Part shown: piece by piece, positions 24,116-36,164 of the stretch | Position numbering within the stretch: the stretch's first letter is position 1 | How the letters are laid out: every line of letters starts with the position of its first letter | From: Pristionchus mayeri | Taxonomy: Eukaryota > Nematoda > Chromadorea > Rhabditida > Neodiplogasteridae | Assembly (NCBI GenBank): GCA_036245805.1 | Contig: BTRK01000005.1 | Location: 7,192,001 to 7,256,000, forward strand | DNA length: 64,000 nt | Direction: 5' to 3' | Notes under the pieces: generated by a model | The model's database searches: none | The model's input: only the letters and a program-made list of their open reading frames with translations | Told to the model about the DNA's origin: nothing | Position numbers and translations under genes: made by a program

Positions 24116-24178
24116 ATGTGGTTGTATTTTTGGGTATGCTTCTTATTTGTTTGTCAAGTGGGAAACAGACTATGCTGA
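24116..24178 (+). pseudogene. PSI-D: lectin first exon fused to last codons (20-residue frame)
   Basis: The frame reads MWLYFWVCFLFVCQVGNRLC then stop. The first part resembles the family signal peptide (MWLYR in PSI-C). The last eight residues are the family C terminus (CQVGNRDC in LEC2). An internal deletion therefore seems to have joined exon 1 to the last exon and removed everything between. The lectin-type promoter module is upstream and the duplicated 3' flank is downstream. It is most likely a deletion relic; whether the tiny frame is expressed cannot be told. Confidence 0.7.
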
Positions 24179-24600
24179 GTGAAGAGTCATGCCTCCAGAA
24201 TACATGTTCCAGTGATTCGATAAATTATCTCTGCATGTTGTATCTCCACCTGTATTGCTATCAACATTGGCGCAGAATCCGTTAAAATGCGCTCACAGCA
24301 AAGGATACCTGATTCTGCCAACTCGGAGCTTAGGTGCAGTCGAGCTGATCTAGCGTAAAATTGAAGACTATGTGATGATGTAAATATATTTAATTCCGAT
24401 GGATCAGTAATAGGGATTATTTATTCCATGAAATGTCGAAGAATGAAAAGCTTCTTATTGAAAGCGTTCTGTAGCTTGTTCTGTCAGGTGTATGATTGAG
24501 AAAAGGCGGATCACTTGAGCTAGGTCACCACTCGCACACTCGCACACAACGAGTCAAAAAGTCGTCATAACTTGAGAACCGATGATTTTTTTTTACGATT
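24155..24600. repeat. Duplicated 445-bp lectin 3' flank, copy 2
   Basis: Near-identical partner of 19530-19974, differing by scattered substitutions and one T in the T-run. It ends exactly where the second LINE begins. At its left it is fused to a first-exon remnant (PSI-D). Confidence 0.85.
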
Positions 24601-27470
24601 TTAACACATTTATCTAGAGGTCATTAGATTCTCGGGAGATCAGGCGAGAGCTCTGATGTGCATGGTGTTCCAGTTAGAGCTTCGTGCTTGATTGAGAAAA
24701 TTTGGGCCTGTTGCTTTGCGGAAAGAGTCGCTCCATCTCGTGATTGGGCGGCCGCGGCTCCTCTTTCTCCGCGGAATCCATTCGATCACAGATCGGCTCC
24801 ACTTCCGGCAATCATCATTCGCGATCTTATGCAACCAAAACCATTTCCTTTTCTGAGCAGTGCGAACGAAGTCCTGAACTCTAGTTGAATCTCGAAACCT
24901 CTCATTAGAGACATGATCGAGCACAACCGTAAACCACAGCGGGAAGTATGCAGCCGTTGAAAAGCCGACGTTTATGTGCCATTGGAATACCCTTGTTGAT
25001 AAGAAAAGTGCGGTGTTTGTGGAAAGCACCAAAACCAGCTTGAATGCGTCGGGTGATTTCACAGTCATCATTTCCGCTGACTGCGATTGCGCTTCCCAAG
25101 TAGACCACCTTATCTTGCAATTTTACTACTTTTCCTCCTATTCTTACATCCCTTGGATCAGGCTTGGAACTCATTCCGACAGTTTTATCGCCATTGAGAC
25201 CCAATCCCACTGTAGCAAGTACACGCTCTAATTCCCTTCCCATCGTCTGAATCTGTCGTTCATCGTGAGAAATGAGAACGGCATCATCAGCAAAAAGAAT
25301 ATGGGACAGAAACCGACCATTGATACTTACTCCCTTATTTGCCCAATTTAGCCGACGGAGTGCCATATCTAGAACCGCAGTGAATAGCCTAGGTGACAAA
25401 CAATCACCTTGTCGCACACCCCTTCCCACCTTTATGTTGACCTCCTTGCCATTAACCACCACCACATTTCTACTTTCCTGGGAAAGGCTTGCGAGGAAAG
25501 AAACGACTTCCGAGGGAATCCCTTCTAACTCTATCGCCTTGAACACCGCTTCCGTGTATACACTGTCAAAGGCCTTCGAAATGTCTACAAAAAGCAGATA
25601 GATCGGCAGCCTATAGTCGACACAGTGAGCAATGACAGACTTTAGAGTGTGGATAGCGTCAACTGTGGAATGACCACGTCTGAATCCCATTTGTTCCCAG
25701 CTTCTATTTCCATCCAGTACCGATCCATGCCTCTTGTTGAGCAGCCCAGTTAGCGCTTTCTGCAAAACAGGAAGCAGACTAATAGGTCTGTATTTTTTTG
25801 TAAGAGTTGGATCCCCAGATTTTGGTAGAAGAATTGTGCGAGAATCCCCAAATCCCAGAGGAATAGAACCCAAAATGATGTTGTTAAAGAGATTGGTGAG
25901 AGTGGGAACTAACTGATCTACCCCCACTCGGAGCATTTCACCTGTGATACCATCCCTTCCCGGAGCTTTGCCTGATTTGAAATACCGAACTATTTGAACG
26001 ACTTCGGCTTCTACGATGGGAACGAAAGGATCCCTTGCTATCTCCTCGCGGTATCCAACCCCTCCATCCCCACTATAGAGAGCATTGTAGAAAGATTTGA
26101 ATGCCTCCTCTATGCCCGTTTGAGTGAAGACTAAGTTCCCATTACCGTCCCTAATGCGTGAAATTTCCCTCCCAATTGCTAAATTTCTAGTTGCCCTTTT
26201 GTAACTTTTCCCAAGCGCAATGGCCTCGTCTACGTAGGAAAGGAGGGATTTATCCCGGTCGTTTTTAAACGACTCCCTAAGCGCCCTGTTGATAAGTAAC
26301 CATTCCACACGAGGAACCCCCACCGCGTCCATTTTTAGTTCCCTCCTACGAATCAACAAATCCCTGGTCTTTTGGGATAACCTACTGCCCGGCGGTCTGA
26401 ACGATGTTGAAATTCTCCCCGCTTCTTGCACTGCCGAGACCACGTTACCGTAATCCAAGCTCGCACCTCTGCGCTTCAATTCTATGCCTAAGCTGAATTT
26501 AAATAAATCGTTGTTGAGGTGCGAGTCCCCCCTTGCCGGTCTATTGCAACCACGACGAAATCTGAATGAGAATGATATGGTAGATCTAACCAATCGATGA
26601 TCGGACGAGAAGTCGAACCGATTAACCACTCCCACATCCAGCACCCGAAGACCCTTTGGGAACAGAATGTAGTCTATCTCGTTCTTAGTGCGCCCATTGG
26701 GTGAAACCATGTGAATTTTCTAGTACCCCGTTTTTGAAAGAAACTGTTACCAACCCGTAGTTGCAACCTCTCGCAGAGATCCACAACCATTTGGCCCTTT
26801 ACATTTCTATTCCCATATCCAAACTTCCCCACTGCACTTTCTCCTGGCTCGCAGTAACCCACTTTCCCATTGAAATCGCCCAGGATGACCTTATGCACGA
26901 ATCGATGCCGGTGACTGCCTGAGACTGGTCCGTTGAATCCTCTTTCAACCTCATGGATGAAGTTACTGTACTCGACCACGTCATCGCAGGCGGGTGCGTA
27001 GATCTGGAATAAGCGAATCAGGACCTTATCCGACACCGCTACATCAAGGAAACAGATCCTGGGAGTTAGAACGCAAAATCCGACTACCTTCTGCTTTACC
27101 TCCCCACTCACGATGAAACCAACTCCAGCAGTACGGTTAGGAAGGCGCGATGAATGATAGAGTCTTCCATTGCTCCACGTGAAATCCTTCTCTTCTTCTG
27201 TCGATCTTCGAACTTCAGAGAGTCCAACGATGTCCGCCTTGATCTTGCTTAGGGCGTTCTCCAATTCCACGATACGAGCATCCTTGCATAGCGTTAGGCA
27301 GTTGAGCGTAGCCAGCGATAAAACAGCCATGAGCATGGTCATACAATACCACGGTGACCACTCCGGCTTGACAAGGGATTCAAAAATGACGGAGCGCAAA
27401 GCGAACCGACCGGCAGGGAATTCAGCGCCGACTGAGAATGAAAGTGTCTCTCTTGAGAACCAGTGAGAGT
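24601..27470 (-). mobile_element. Second RTE-like LINE, degenerate
   Basis: Minus-strand non-LTR element with endonuclease and reverse transcriptase. Its 3' end abuts the duplicated lectin 3' flank at 24600. The 5' end lies somewhere in 27400-27490. It differs strongly from the LINE at 3600-6400 in protein sequence, so two families are present. Confidence 0.8.
24640..27399 (-). pseudogene. RTE-like endonuclease/reverse transcriptase ORF, frameshifted
   Basis: The endonuclease part (27399-26674) holds LATLNCLTLCKDARIVELEN, GLSEVRR and VILGDFNGKVG. A one-base deletion near 26698 shifts frame inside the expected HPNGRTKNEIDYIL. The second part (26710-24905) has SDHRLVRSTI, SGKAPGRDGITGEMLR, KYRPISLL, QMGFRRGHSTVDAIHTLKSV, FVDISKAFDSV, GVRQGDCLSPRLF and FADDAV, the polymerase site. 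After VVYGC a short deletion near 24925 changes frame again. The RTE-type C-terminal tail (RKWFWLHKI, RRKRSRGRPITRW) continues to 24640. It is a dead copy. Confidence 0.85.
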
Positions 27471-27769
27471 TAAACTAGTTTTTACCGGAAGTGACATGGT
27501 ACTACCCCGACCCAATATGAAAGATTCATGTAAAATTAAGTGGTTGTTCATCATCGAAAACTACCCCAGGGAACATGTTTTCATGGGTTTGACGTTTTGG
27601 GCTGTACCGAGGCCTTGCTACGAGTTGTTGAATCTATCGCGAACGGTCTCATATTTCGGCAAACAAAGACGGATATTGTGTTGATTATGCGAATTATTAT
27701 TGCCTCGGTGGTGTACGGCTATTCTCGTTTCCTACCGCGCCCTATGGTCCGGTTGCCAATGGATTGATT

Positions 27770-28242
27770 TCTGCTCCGGAAGTGTCCCTCCGCGTCATCA
27801 GTAATTTATTCCGTAATTAAGCAAATAGATATGGCGAGCACAAAAATTAAACGCTGTTAATCCCAGGCTGCACAAAAATTGACATGCATTTTATCTCTTA
27901 TCGATGAACCGCCCTGTAATAGTTTCACCTTACCTTTGTTTCGGCAATATCTCATTTAAAAATAATTGCATACATTTCTGGCATGTTTGAAATTTTCGAT
28001 ATCCGTAGTTTCTACATGAAGTTGATGTAACAATTTCCCAGTGAGAATTCCGGAATTATTACGCATTCAAGCGGGAATTGTCGACCAGGGACAAAATCAT
28101 CACTCAAAATTCGCACACCATGTCATTGATCTCTAAACCGTGATTTAAAGGTCTCATCGAAATCAAACATGCAATATTAGAAGATAAGGAGTACTAAATA
28201 CAATAGTCCTAGAAATTAACATTTTGGGTTGATATTTATCAG
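27770..28242 (+). promoter_or_regulatory. LEC3 promoter region with GATA-type site
   Basis: The distal block (27778-27965) is shared with the PSI-D upstream region. The proximal block (28093-28195) is shared with LEC4 and PSI-C: aaaattcgcacaccatgtca, aaccgtgattta, atcgaaatcaaacat, then AGATAAGGA at 28182-28190, 53 bp before the ATG. Just before the start the sequence is tttatcagATGTGG, a 3' splice-like AG touching the ATG, which suggests spliced-leader addition there. Confidence 0.55.
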
Positions 28243-31200
28243 ATGTGGTTCTGTCTCTTCATCCTTCTCTCTACTGGGGTAATCGATGCTAGAGTGACCT
28301 TCCTCAAATCTGAGGTTCTGGACAATATTGACTTAAAGGATACTGATACGGTTAGTCAACTTATTTTCCATCTAATATGGACCATTCTGGATTCGTTGAT
28401 TGACAATTTACCTGTATTGAAAAGAGTAGCACAAATTTGTGCTAGAAACGTCAATTCCGCATCGTGAAATTGTAGCAAACATACCCCACCCCCGAAAGTT
28501 AATTCGGGCAGACTTTGCCTGACAGGAACGAATCGCACTCGTTTCAGGCTACATTTCGTTGCTCGGGTGGATGTCGCGTCTATTCTCCCACAATGAACGA
28601 TAACATCGTGATAGTGGACGAGACCGGACGAAAGATAGCCAGGTAAATATTTATATGCTTTTACTCCATTTTTATATTATTTCTTTAATCATTTCCTTAA
28701 AAAAATAAGTGTATAATTTCAGCTTGCTCGAACTTGCAAACATGAATTCCGACTTGGAAGTTAAGGAGCTCCCGGTAAGCCCGATTTCGGCTTTAACAAT
28801 GATGCGTCATGAATACAAATCGATACCTCTATCGAAATACTACAAAGATACATTTAACATCATTTTTCGCCAATGAATCATTGATCGCAATTTGTAACAA
28901 AATTCCATTATTTACGCAGATGTTTTCTGAACAATATTTTTTACAGGGTGGTAACTACAAGCTGCAGAACAACAACCACTTCGCGCCCTCATTCGTATTC
29001 TACGCTGTAGAAAAGGGCGCTGGTGAGAAAAAATATTTACCGATTGTTTTGTTAATGGAGACGTTGGCAATATTTTCGAATAAACATGCATTATTGTAGA
29101 CAACTACGACAGCAAAGTGTACTACGTGGGTTCCGGAATGATTCCTCGAAATGACGCCTGGGACAACAGCACGTACATGTCCGCCTCAGCCTCAATTCAC
29201 TTCTGGAGATTCACTGGTTTCGAGCCCGTTAGTCGTTGATCGTTGATCTGTAATATATATCCCAAATGCTTCGTTCGATAGCTTTAGAAGTTCGCAAATT
29301 TTGTAGAAATTTGTGTTTTTTCACTTGCAGAATGTTGCCCCACAATCTACGCTAAATCGTTGCATTAATGTTCCAGTTCGAGCAATCGTCTGACTCTCTT
29401 CAGTTTGCACGCTCTCTCGTCTCCCTGACAGGCGAGAGAGCGTGCAAACTGAAGAGAGTCATACCATTGCTCTCCAGTTCGATTCGCTACCGTACGTCTA
29501 CACTACTGGAGCTGACGCTGTCGCCTACTCTCGCCCGGTATTTACACCAATGTGAGCAAGTTTATTGATGAATCTTTCTAAACAGCAACAATCGTCAAAT
29601 CATCGTAGGCCACTTCTCTGACTCTATTATGACTTCAGCTACGATCTACTCAAGGAAACCTCATTCTCCGTTTACTCGCCCATCGCAACTGTCTACTACA
29701 AGCAACGCGGGGCGTCGAAGAACGGCCGCATCAACGTTACTTCCTATAGTCAGAAGTCTCACACGCGATTTGGATATTTCAGTAGGATGAGAACCAAACG
29801 ATTTTCAATGTTACATTTACAAAAAAAAATTTAAAAAATATAAAGCAAACAAAAAAAATGTTCAGCTGAGTGGTCGTCCATGTCACCAGGCACCAGTGCT
29901 GTATACGTTGCGCCAGGCAAGTAAATATTATATTGCTTTTATCATTGAATATTTTTTTGTTATGGTGTTATGATGCTATTGTTATTTTTGCTGAAACTTT
30001 TGAACAAAATATGCCTATGTAGGCTCAACATTGGCCGGCAACATTACGATATATGCAATACTCAGAAATATGCTTGTAGCCATGTAATTTTGGCTATGAT
30101 CTAATGATTTTTATTCCAGGCTTCTTGGAGTTTAGCCTAACTGGCTTTTTAGAATTGCCATTAATTGGCTATTTGAATAATGCATATATTATTGTGACAG
30201 GCTACGTCGGTTGCCCATCCGTAAACACGACATACTCGACCCACCCGGCAGTATCTATGATCAAAGAAGAGGACTATTTCTCCGGACAGTACGCTAAATT
30301 CAACGATTGATTGTGATACCCTATAAGGGATGACAAAACATGCTAAGCAAACCGACTGGAACGAGTTTACAATAAGGCTTTTCACGGTTTTTCTCCGCAC
30401 TGTACTCTCAGGGAAATGGATTTCTAAACTATTCAACTTACAAAAAAAGTTCATATTTCCGATATTTAGCCCATTCGAAGTAAACATCAACGGCGTTTTC
30501 GCAATCGCGCGAGAATCTGATGCCATGAGGCTTACTGTCAATGACGACGTCCTGAAGTGAGGAGAGATTTCACAATGCCGTATCTTCACATCTCGCCTCG
30601 GAGCAGCTTCACTGTTTACCCTTCAACTTGATTCTTTTCAGTCTATACGGCACTGGAAGCATCTCGAAGAGGTACGATTCGCTCGCATTCGACATGTCGT
30701 TCTACTGGAGCTTGGGAGACGCGTGGATCGAGAACAGCATGGATTTGTTCGCACTGCAAATCGATATATTCCAGGACACAGGTCAGACGATCTAGTTTGG
30801 CAATTTGTAAGCTCAGATTATATATTTGAAAACATGCTTCGAAGACATTACGATTTGATACGCACGCAAAGGAAATCGGCATTATGAATAGTCCAAGACC
30901 GTGCAACTAATTTATTTACCACGATATAAAATTGGATCTACATGCCAAAGTACATGGTGTTTTAATATATTCCAAATGTCGATATTATCATCTCATTAAT
31001 ATTGTTGTACATGTATGCGCATTCTGCATGTCTTTTAGCCAAAATAAATATCACAAATAATGATTAATTATGACACTTTTTAAATTAAAAATGTATATTT
31101 AAGTCGCGCCACTGTGGAATGCGACGACGATCAGACCAGTCACGCGCAAAGCCGAAACCTCTGCGAAACCCGCAACAACCGCAGCTGCCTCGAGCCTGTC

Positions 31201-33953
31201 CGGACCGAGTAATGCTTTCAGTTTCCATCTCAAAAAATGGATACTGTTCGACATAGCTCGGACGTCTCTTGAAGACTGTGAAATAGCTTGGTTGCACCAT
31301 TTGAAACTTTACCTAAACCTGGGAATGACATACACTTAATGTTCAGCCCCGTACTGTAATTGCGATACCAAATGGAACATGCCATTTGGATGGGACCCAA
31401 TGGAGATTTGGGTGGATATCGTCGTCATTCTGGACACTTCTGTAGCCATGGGAGATGCAGCGTTGGGCAAGGTGTCTTTACGTGTTTTAAAACATTATTT
31501 ATATAGTGGGTATATCATTTATTTTTCAGGCTGAACGCTTGACCGAGTCCTTTTTAAGTGACGGAATTGCTTGGTTTCTCGAAACGAACACCAACTCTGC
31601 CTTCTACTCGAGACTCGGAGTGATCACCATGGACGATAATCCAAAGGTTGGTGTTATGCAATTAACAAGAACAATTATATATACACCCGAAGCGCGAGAA
31701 AACAATCCTAGTCAAGATTGAGAAGTGGGGTGTGTGGATTTTAGTTTCGCAAATGTTTGGGCTCAAAGAATTTTTCGATGAAGGGATAGTTCAGCTATGT
31801 GCGCTTGAATACCCGAATGTTTGTGGAGAATCTGATTGTTTTCGAATATTCTACGATAAATAGTTCAGATTCTCTACAACCTCAATATGACCAGATATGA
31901 TACACTCGAAGGAAAGGCAACGATCAAGCAAAGTGTAACCGACATGGACTATGTGACGTGAGACTTTGTTGATATTGACAGTCCCATACGTATATCTACG
32001 CACTAGAGTGTTGCGGTTGTAGGGAAAGTGAGATATATTTACCCAAAGTGAACATTCGTTTTTTTTCAGAGCTTTCGATGCCGCAGTGAAAATGCTCCAA
32101 GGAGGAGTGGAAGACAAACAGGAAAGAGCTAACACCCGTCAAGTGATCTACTACATGACAGATTCAAAGCCGTGAGCAATTTTAACATGTTTCAATCAAA
32201 TGCACGCATAATTCCAGCAACATATTGGCATTGGACAGCAGCATTGCCCTCGAACACTTCAAAGCTTCGAATGGAGTCATCATAGTGAACAGTAAGTTGC
32301 GCACCATTTCGCACCATTTTTTTTTTCTTCATTTCGAATATTAGACAATTTCATTAATTTCGCACTTCGACAACATACATTTCAGATTTCCTCAAGGATG
32401 ATGAGACGGAGGTGCCGGATTTGAGAGCAATTGCATCATATGGATACTACTTCACAAACAGCGATTACATGACAGCCGGCCTTCAGGCCTTCTGCAAGGG
32501 TATGTCGTTATGCAACATTCTAACTGCGATTCATTTTATAATTTCCTCATCTAGACAATTTCACAAGATTATGTCTTTAAAATGATATTATGAGTGGATT
32601 GTTTTGAGGAACAGGTCAAAACGTAATATGGAATGGGGTCATTAATTCATTGGTCGTGTGGGCATTAATTAACGTGTTCAGCCAACTGCTTCTGCACATC
32701 GGATAAGATCGCCTACGGAGGAAATGATCCCGCCGTAAAAGCTTCCGGTGAGCCATTTATATTGTATGCCCCAGCCGCTTCTCCAACCGGTACCCTGATT
32801 ATTCCGAATTGAACAGTCTGTCCGGTCTACTGAATCAGCGTGAGAGTTCGAAACACGATATCACACTAAAGTATGGACAATGGTTGTATCCATAGTTGCC
32901 CACGCCGGCGGCGACCCCCATGACCCCCTATACATAGTTAAGCATGCATCGTTAATCACTTCCCATATAGGGGAAGAGCTTAACCACGCCAGTGTTGGGT
33001 AACTATGGTTGTATCGTGTGTCATCCTCTAACAGTGTGAGTCTCTCACAGGTGGGTGTTACACTGCCTCGTCGAAGGGTCTGCCATTCAATCAGGCGAAG
33101 ACTAACTGCTTCGATGGTCATGGAGTTATCGCGGAGATTCACGACGAGCAGAAGGCTTCATTCCTTCAGCAAGGTAAAATAGATAAACACTTTCGCTGGC
33201 GTACAAGTTTTGCCTAGTTTGATACCTCTGATGTCTATGCTTCCCTGCTTTGGCGATTCTTTCCAGATTTTGTTCACTGATTTATACGTTTGCAGTGATG
33301 CCGAGTTCAAAGTCGGACTATTTCTGGATTGGCTACGAGAAGTTGAACAGCGACGATTGGACATGGGAAGACGGGGTTAGCCTAAAAATGGGTAAAAGTT
33401 ATGTCTCATATCAGTGTGAAAAAGAGTATTGGCTATAATGAAAGATATCAAGAATGATTTATTATAAAAATACAACAGAGAAATAATGCATTTAGTCAAC
33501 TGATCCCTATACAAACTGGGACGTGGACGAGCCGAGCTCCGCGGCTGTTGCCAAGTGTGCCTACGCGGACACTACCAAAGCGATTCTGCCATGGTGAGCG
33601 CAAGTATTTCTCGAATTCGTATTTATTTATTTGTATTTACATCTTCTGCAACCTCAATGGTACGCCTTAGCCACAGGCTTTTATGAGCTTATAAGAACAC
33701 ATTAAACAATGTCTATGTGTTTAGAATAATGCATGTTTAAAATCATACGCATGTAAAGGCGCACTCTTTCTTCGGACTAGATTAGCGCGAAACATCATAA
33801 TTCATGCGAACATTGTTTAAAAAATATACTTTAAATTAAAAAAGGTTAAGAATAGTTCAAATTGATCATTTCAGGGGCGCAGGTAATTGTCGGATCGGCT
33901 TCCCGTACGCGTGCCAGTTCACGCCGTGTCAAGCGGGAAACAGAGAGTGCTAA
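28243..33953 (+). CDS. LEC3: full-length secreted VWA/C-type lectin-like protein
   Basis: Twenty-three exons: 28243-28350, 28548-28642, 28723-28774, 28947-29022, 29100-29227, 29478-29551, 29639-29748, 29866-29916, 30201-30288, 30470-30556, 30642-30781, 31104-31208, 31347-31471, 31530-31646, 31869-31957, 32070-32171, 32218-32291, 32386-32499, 32682-32747, 33051-33173, 33296-33375, 33496-33593 and 33875-33953. Total 2181 nt, 726 residues. Residues 1-16 are a signal peptide. Residues 17-336 are an N-terminal region I do not recognise (FRCSGGC, FVFYAVEKGADNYDSKVYYV, YSPIATVYYKQ, GYVGCPS). An Ala/Thr/Pro linker follows to 371, VWA about 372-578 (WVDIVVILDTSVAMG), CTLD about 579-726 (FWIGYEKLNSDDWTWEDG, DEPSS, tail CQAGNREC). 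Intron 8 uses a GC donor in a strong context (CAG/GCAAGT). Nothing looks broken. Role in pathogen or glycan recognition is inferred only. Confidence 0.92.
29380..29472. mobile_element. hAT-like hairpin MITE whose target duplication copies the LEC3 exon 6 splice acceptor
   Basis: The 93-bp element starts gagcaatcgtctgactctct and ends with the inverse. It is flanked by perfect 8-bp duplications tccagttc at 29372-29379 and 29473-29480. The right copy holds the active acceptor CCAG/TTC of LEC3 exon 6 (exon begins 29478), and the left copy is the same acceptor duplicated. The 8-bp duplication suggests mobilisation by an hAT-type transposase. Confidence 0.85.
32865..33022. mobile_element. MITE in LEC3 intron 19
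   Basis: The inverted ends are cacgatatc/gatacaac-like at the outside, then catagttgcccacgccggcg against cgccagtgttgggtaactat, with cccctatac/tatagggg inside. It lies just upstream of exon 20 and leaves the acceptor intact. It is non-coding. Confidence 0.55.
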
Positions 33954-33979
33954 ACAATGTCTTTTTGCTCTTATGAGGC

Positions 33980-33985
33980 AATAAA
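33980..33985 (+). terminator. LEC3 polyadenylation signal
   Basis: AATAAA stands 27 bp after the stop codon in the context gaggcaataaat. LEC4 has the same cgaggcaataaat context 36 bp after its stop, so this is a conserved 3' end. Confidence 0.65.
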
Positions 33986-34423
33986 TAAATGATTGTTTTA
34001 TTTGCCGACGCAAAAAAATGCACATACAAATACGAGCATTCCAAAATATGCCCGTTTCGGCTTCCGGGACTATATTAAGTGATGTCGTGTGACCATTTGT
34101 GTACGTGTACGTATACGACAGTGGAAAATGGCCATTTGCCATATTAATTAATTGGATACTATTCTTCATGATTACTAATTGGTCAAAGAATGTGAAACGT
34201 TTTATTGGATGGGCAATTGTGTTGCGGAAGGAATGCGATATTATGAGCAATTGTGCAATTCTTCGTAATATGCAGAAGTGTGGCTTCGCAGTGATCTACA
34301 TAAATGTGAGAAAGAGAGTGATGAGAGAGATAGCGATAGGGAAAGAAAGATTGGTGCATCTACCAGAGATTCTGTCAGTGTACACATTGAAAAGTTGTGG
34401 GAATTATAAAACCAATGTCAGGG

Positions 34424-35706
34424 AAATATATATGAGATGAATCGCGAGAGAATCGACCACGCCGCGGCGGTAGGAATCAAGTTTGTCCTATCCTGCTATA
34501 ATTTTGGGTGATAAGTACGTTGAATGATGCTCTTCAAAACTGCGTCGTCGGAATTTCGATATCTGTCGTCATCGTCGAGATTCAGAAGGTCAAACATGGT
34601 GGTATCACTTTTCGACAGTCAAATTGCTCTTACTTAAACGATCATAAATCCGTTCAAAGTGAAGATAGAGGGCCGTTCTTTTTTCCAATGAAAGCTACCA
34701 TCATGCGCTACAACTTTATGCTGACCTCAACATTCCTGGACCTCACCCTGATGAGGGGCGGGCGGGTGTACAAAAACTTTCGTAACTTTGGAAATCGGAA
34801 AAAATTTCTGAGTTTTCATGCTTAAGTTGTAGAACATATATGTACCTCATTCATCGCAAAAAAATGGTCAAAATCGGGAGGTGGAAAAAAAAGGGGGCGC
34901 ACTTTCGTGTTGGGACCCCAAAATGAGTTCCGGAATCGAATTCTTCCGTACCTTCCATAGCCATTATTTGCGCTCAAAAACATCCAAAAACATAGAAAAG
35001 AACATATAAAATTGTTTCCACGCATATTGTATCACCTTCATTGGCCATACATACACATGACCCAAAATTTGAAAATCGATTTTTTCTGCCATATCAACTT
35101 GGGGGAGGGCCCTAATGCATAAAATGGGTTTCAAGTAATGTAGAAATGTTCCTCTAAACTAGTCAGAGAGAGGGGGCATCAATAAACATTTCATCTGTTG
35201 AAAGTTAGTCTCTATGTTCTCGTTGAAGCGAGCTACAGAGCTTGGAAGTTGGCCAGAAATAGGCTAGAATCCCCCGGGAGCGAGCGCTCTAACCGTCTGC
35301 CGCTCTCGCCGTCTGACCTCCCTCTCCCTCCCCTCTATTTAGCGCTACCTCGCTCGCCTATTCCGGCGTTTTCTGCCATCTTCCAAGCTCTGTAGCTCGC
35401 TCCAACGAGAAGATAGAGACTCACTTTCAACAGATGAAATGTTTCGCTCATCGTGCTCTACATTTCTAGCATGAGCCGTATCTAAAGGACCTCTTTGACC
35501 CATAGTACAGTTTTGCGCCTTTTCTTGAATTCTTCATATAAAAACTCGACGATGACGACAGATATCGAAATTCCGACGACGCAGTTTTGAAGAGCATCAT
35601 TCAACGTACTTATAACCCAAATTATAGCGGGATAGGACAAACTTGATTCCTACCGCCGCTGACCCCCTCAAATGGTCGATTCTCTCGCTATTCGCCTCAT
35701 ATATGG
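34424..35706. mobile_element. Palindromic fold-back element, about 1.28 kb, full length
   Basis: The terminal arms are tatatgagatgaatcgcgag at the left and the inverse of tatatgaggcgaatagcgag at the right. They run inward through gcggtaggaatcaagtttgt, gggataggac-like and atatctgtcgtcatcgtcga tracts. Inner arms (gttctcgttgaagcgagcta and its inverse) flank a C-rich centre near 35310. A shortened relative occupies 15640-16790. It has no coding capacity and lies 470 bp after LEC3. Confidence 0.8.
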
Positions 35707-35719
35707 TCGGATATAAATT

Positions 35720-36120
35720 TAAAAAAAAAAACTTGGACGCATTCAAATTTGGCGAAGTGCAGTTTGCTAAGAGAATACAATTTAGTCATCGTAATTATTT
35801 AAACTTGCGTAATATGATTCATGAATAAATAGTTCGTTATCAGTATAAAATAATTAATTTTTCAAAAAATTTTTTCAATCGGATCACCGTTTCTTCATCT
35901 CACACTTGCTAGACTATCTAGACCGATCGAGACGCGAGATAATACGGAATACTTTTCGGAATAATATAATACAGTGAAAAATATGTGAATTTTGATAATT
36001 GTGGTATTCCTGATTGTATGTACCAAAAACAGTTGAGATCATTGTGAGTTTCAACATATCCCACCGCTAGGACAAATTAGTTTGACCCTTTTCATGTGAT
36101 GTCGAATTCAAACTCGTTTT
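35720..36120. other. AT-rich spacer without a recognised gene
   Basis: I see only AT-rich sequence between the palindromic element and the LEC4 promoter module, with no conserved frame, RNA gene or clear repeat. Confidence 0.4.
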
Positions 36121-36164
36121 CTTAAGTTGGCTCGTGGGGTGAGAACTAGGTCGAAAGCTAGTGG

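Noticed and set aside
29368..29568. A small plus-strand gene across the MITE at 29380-29472
   Set aside because: The frame is made of a hairpin element plus out-of-frame reading of LEC3 exon 6.
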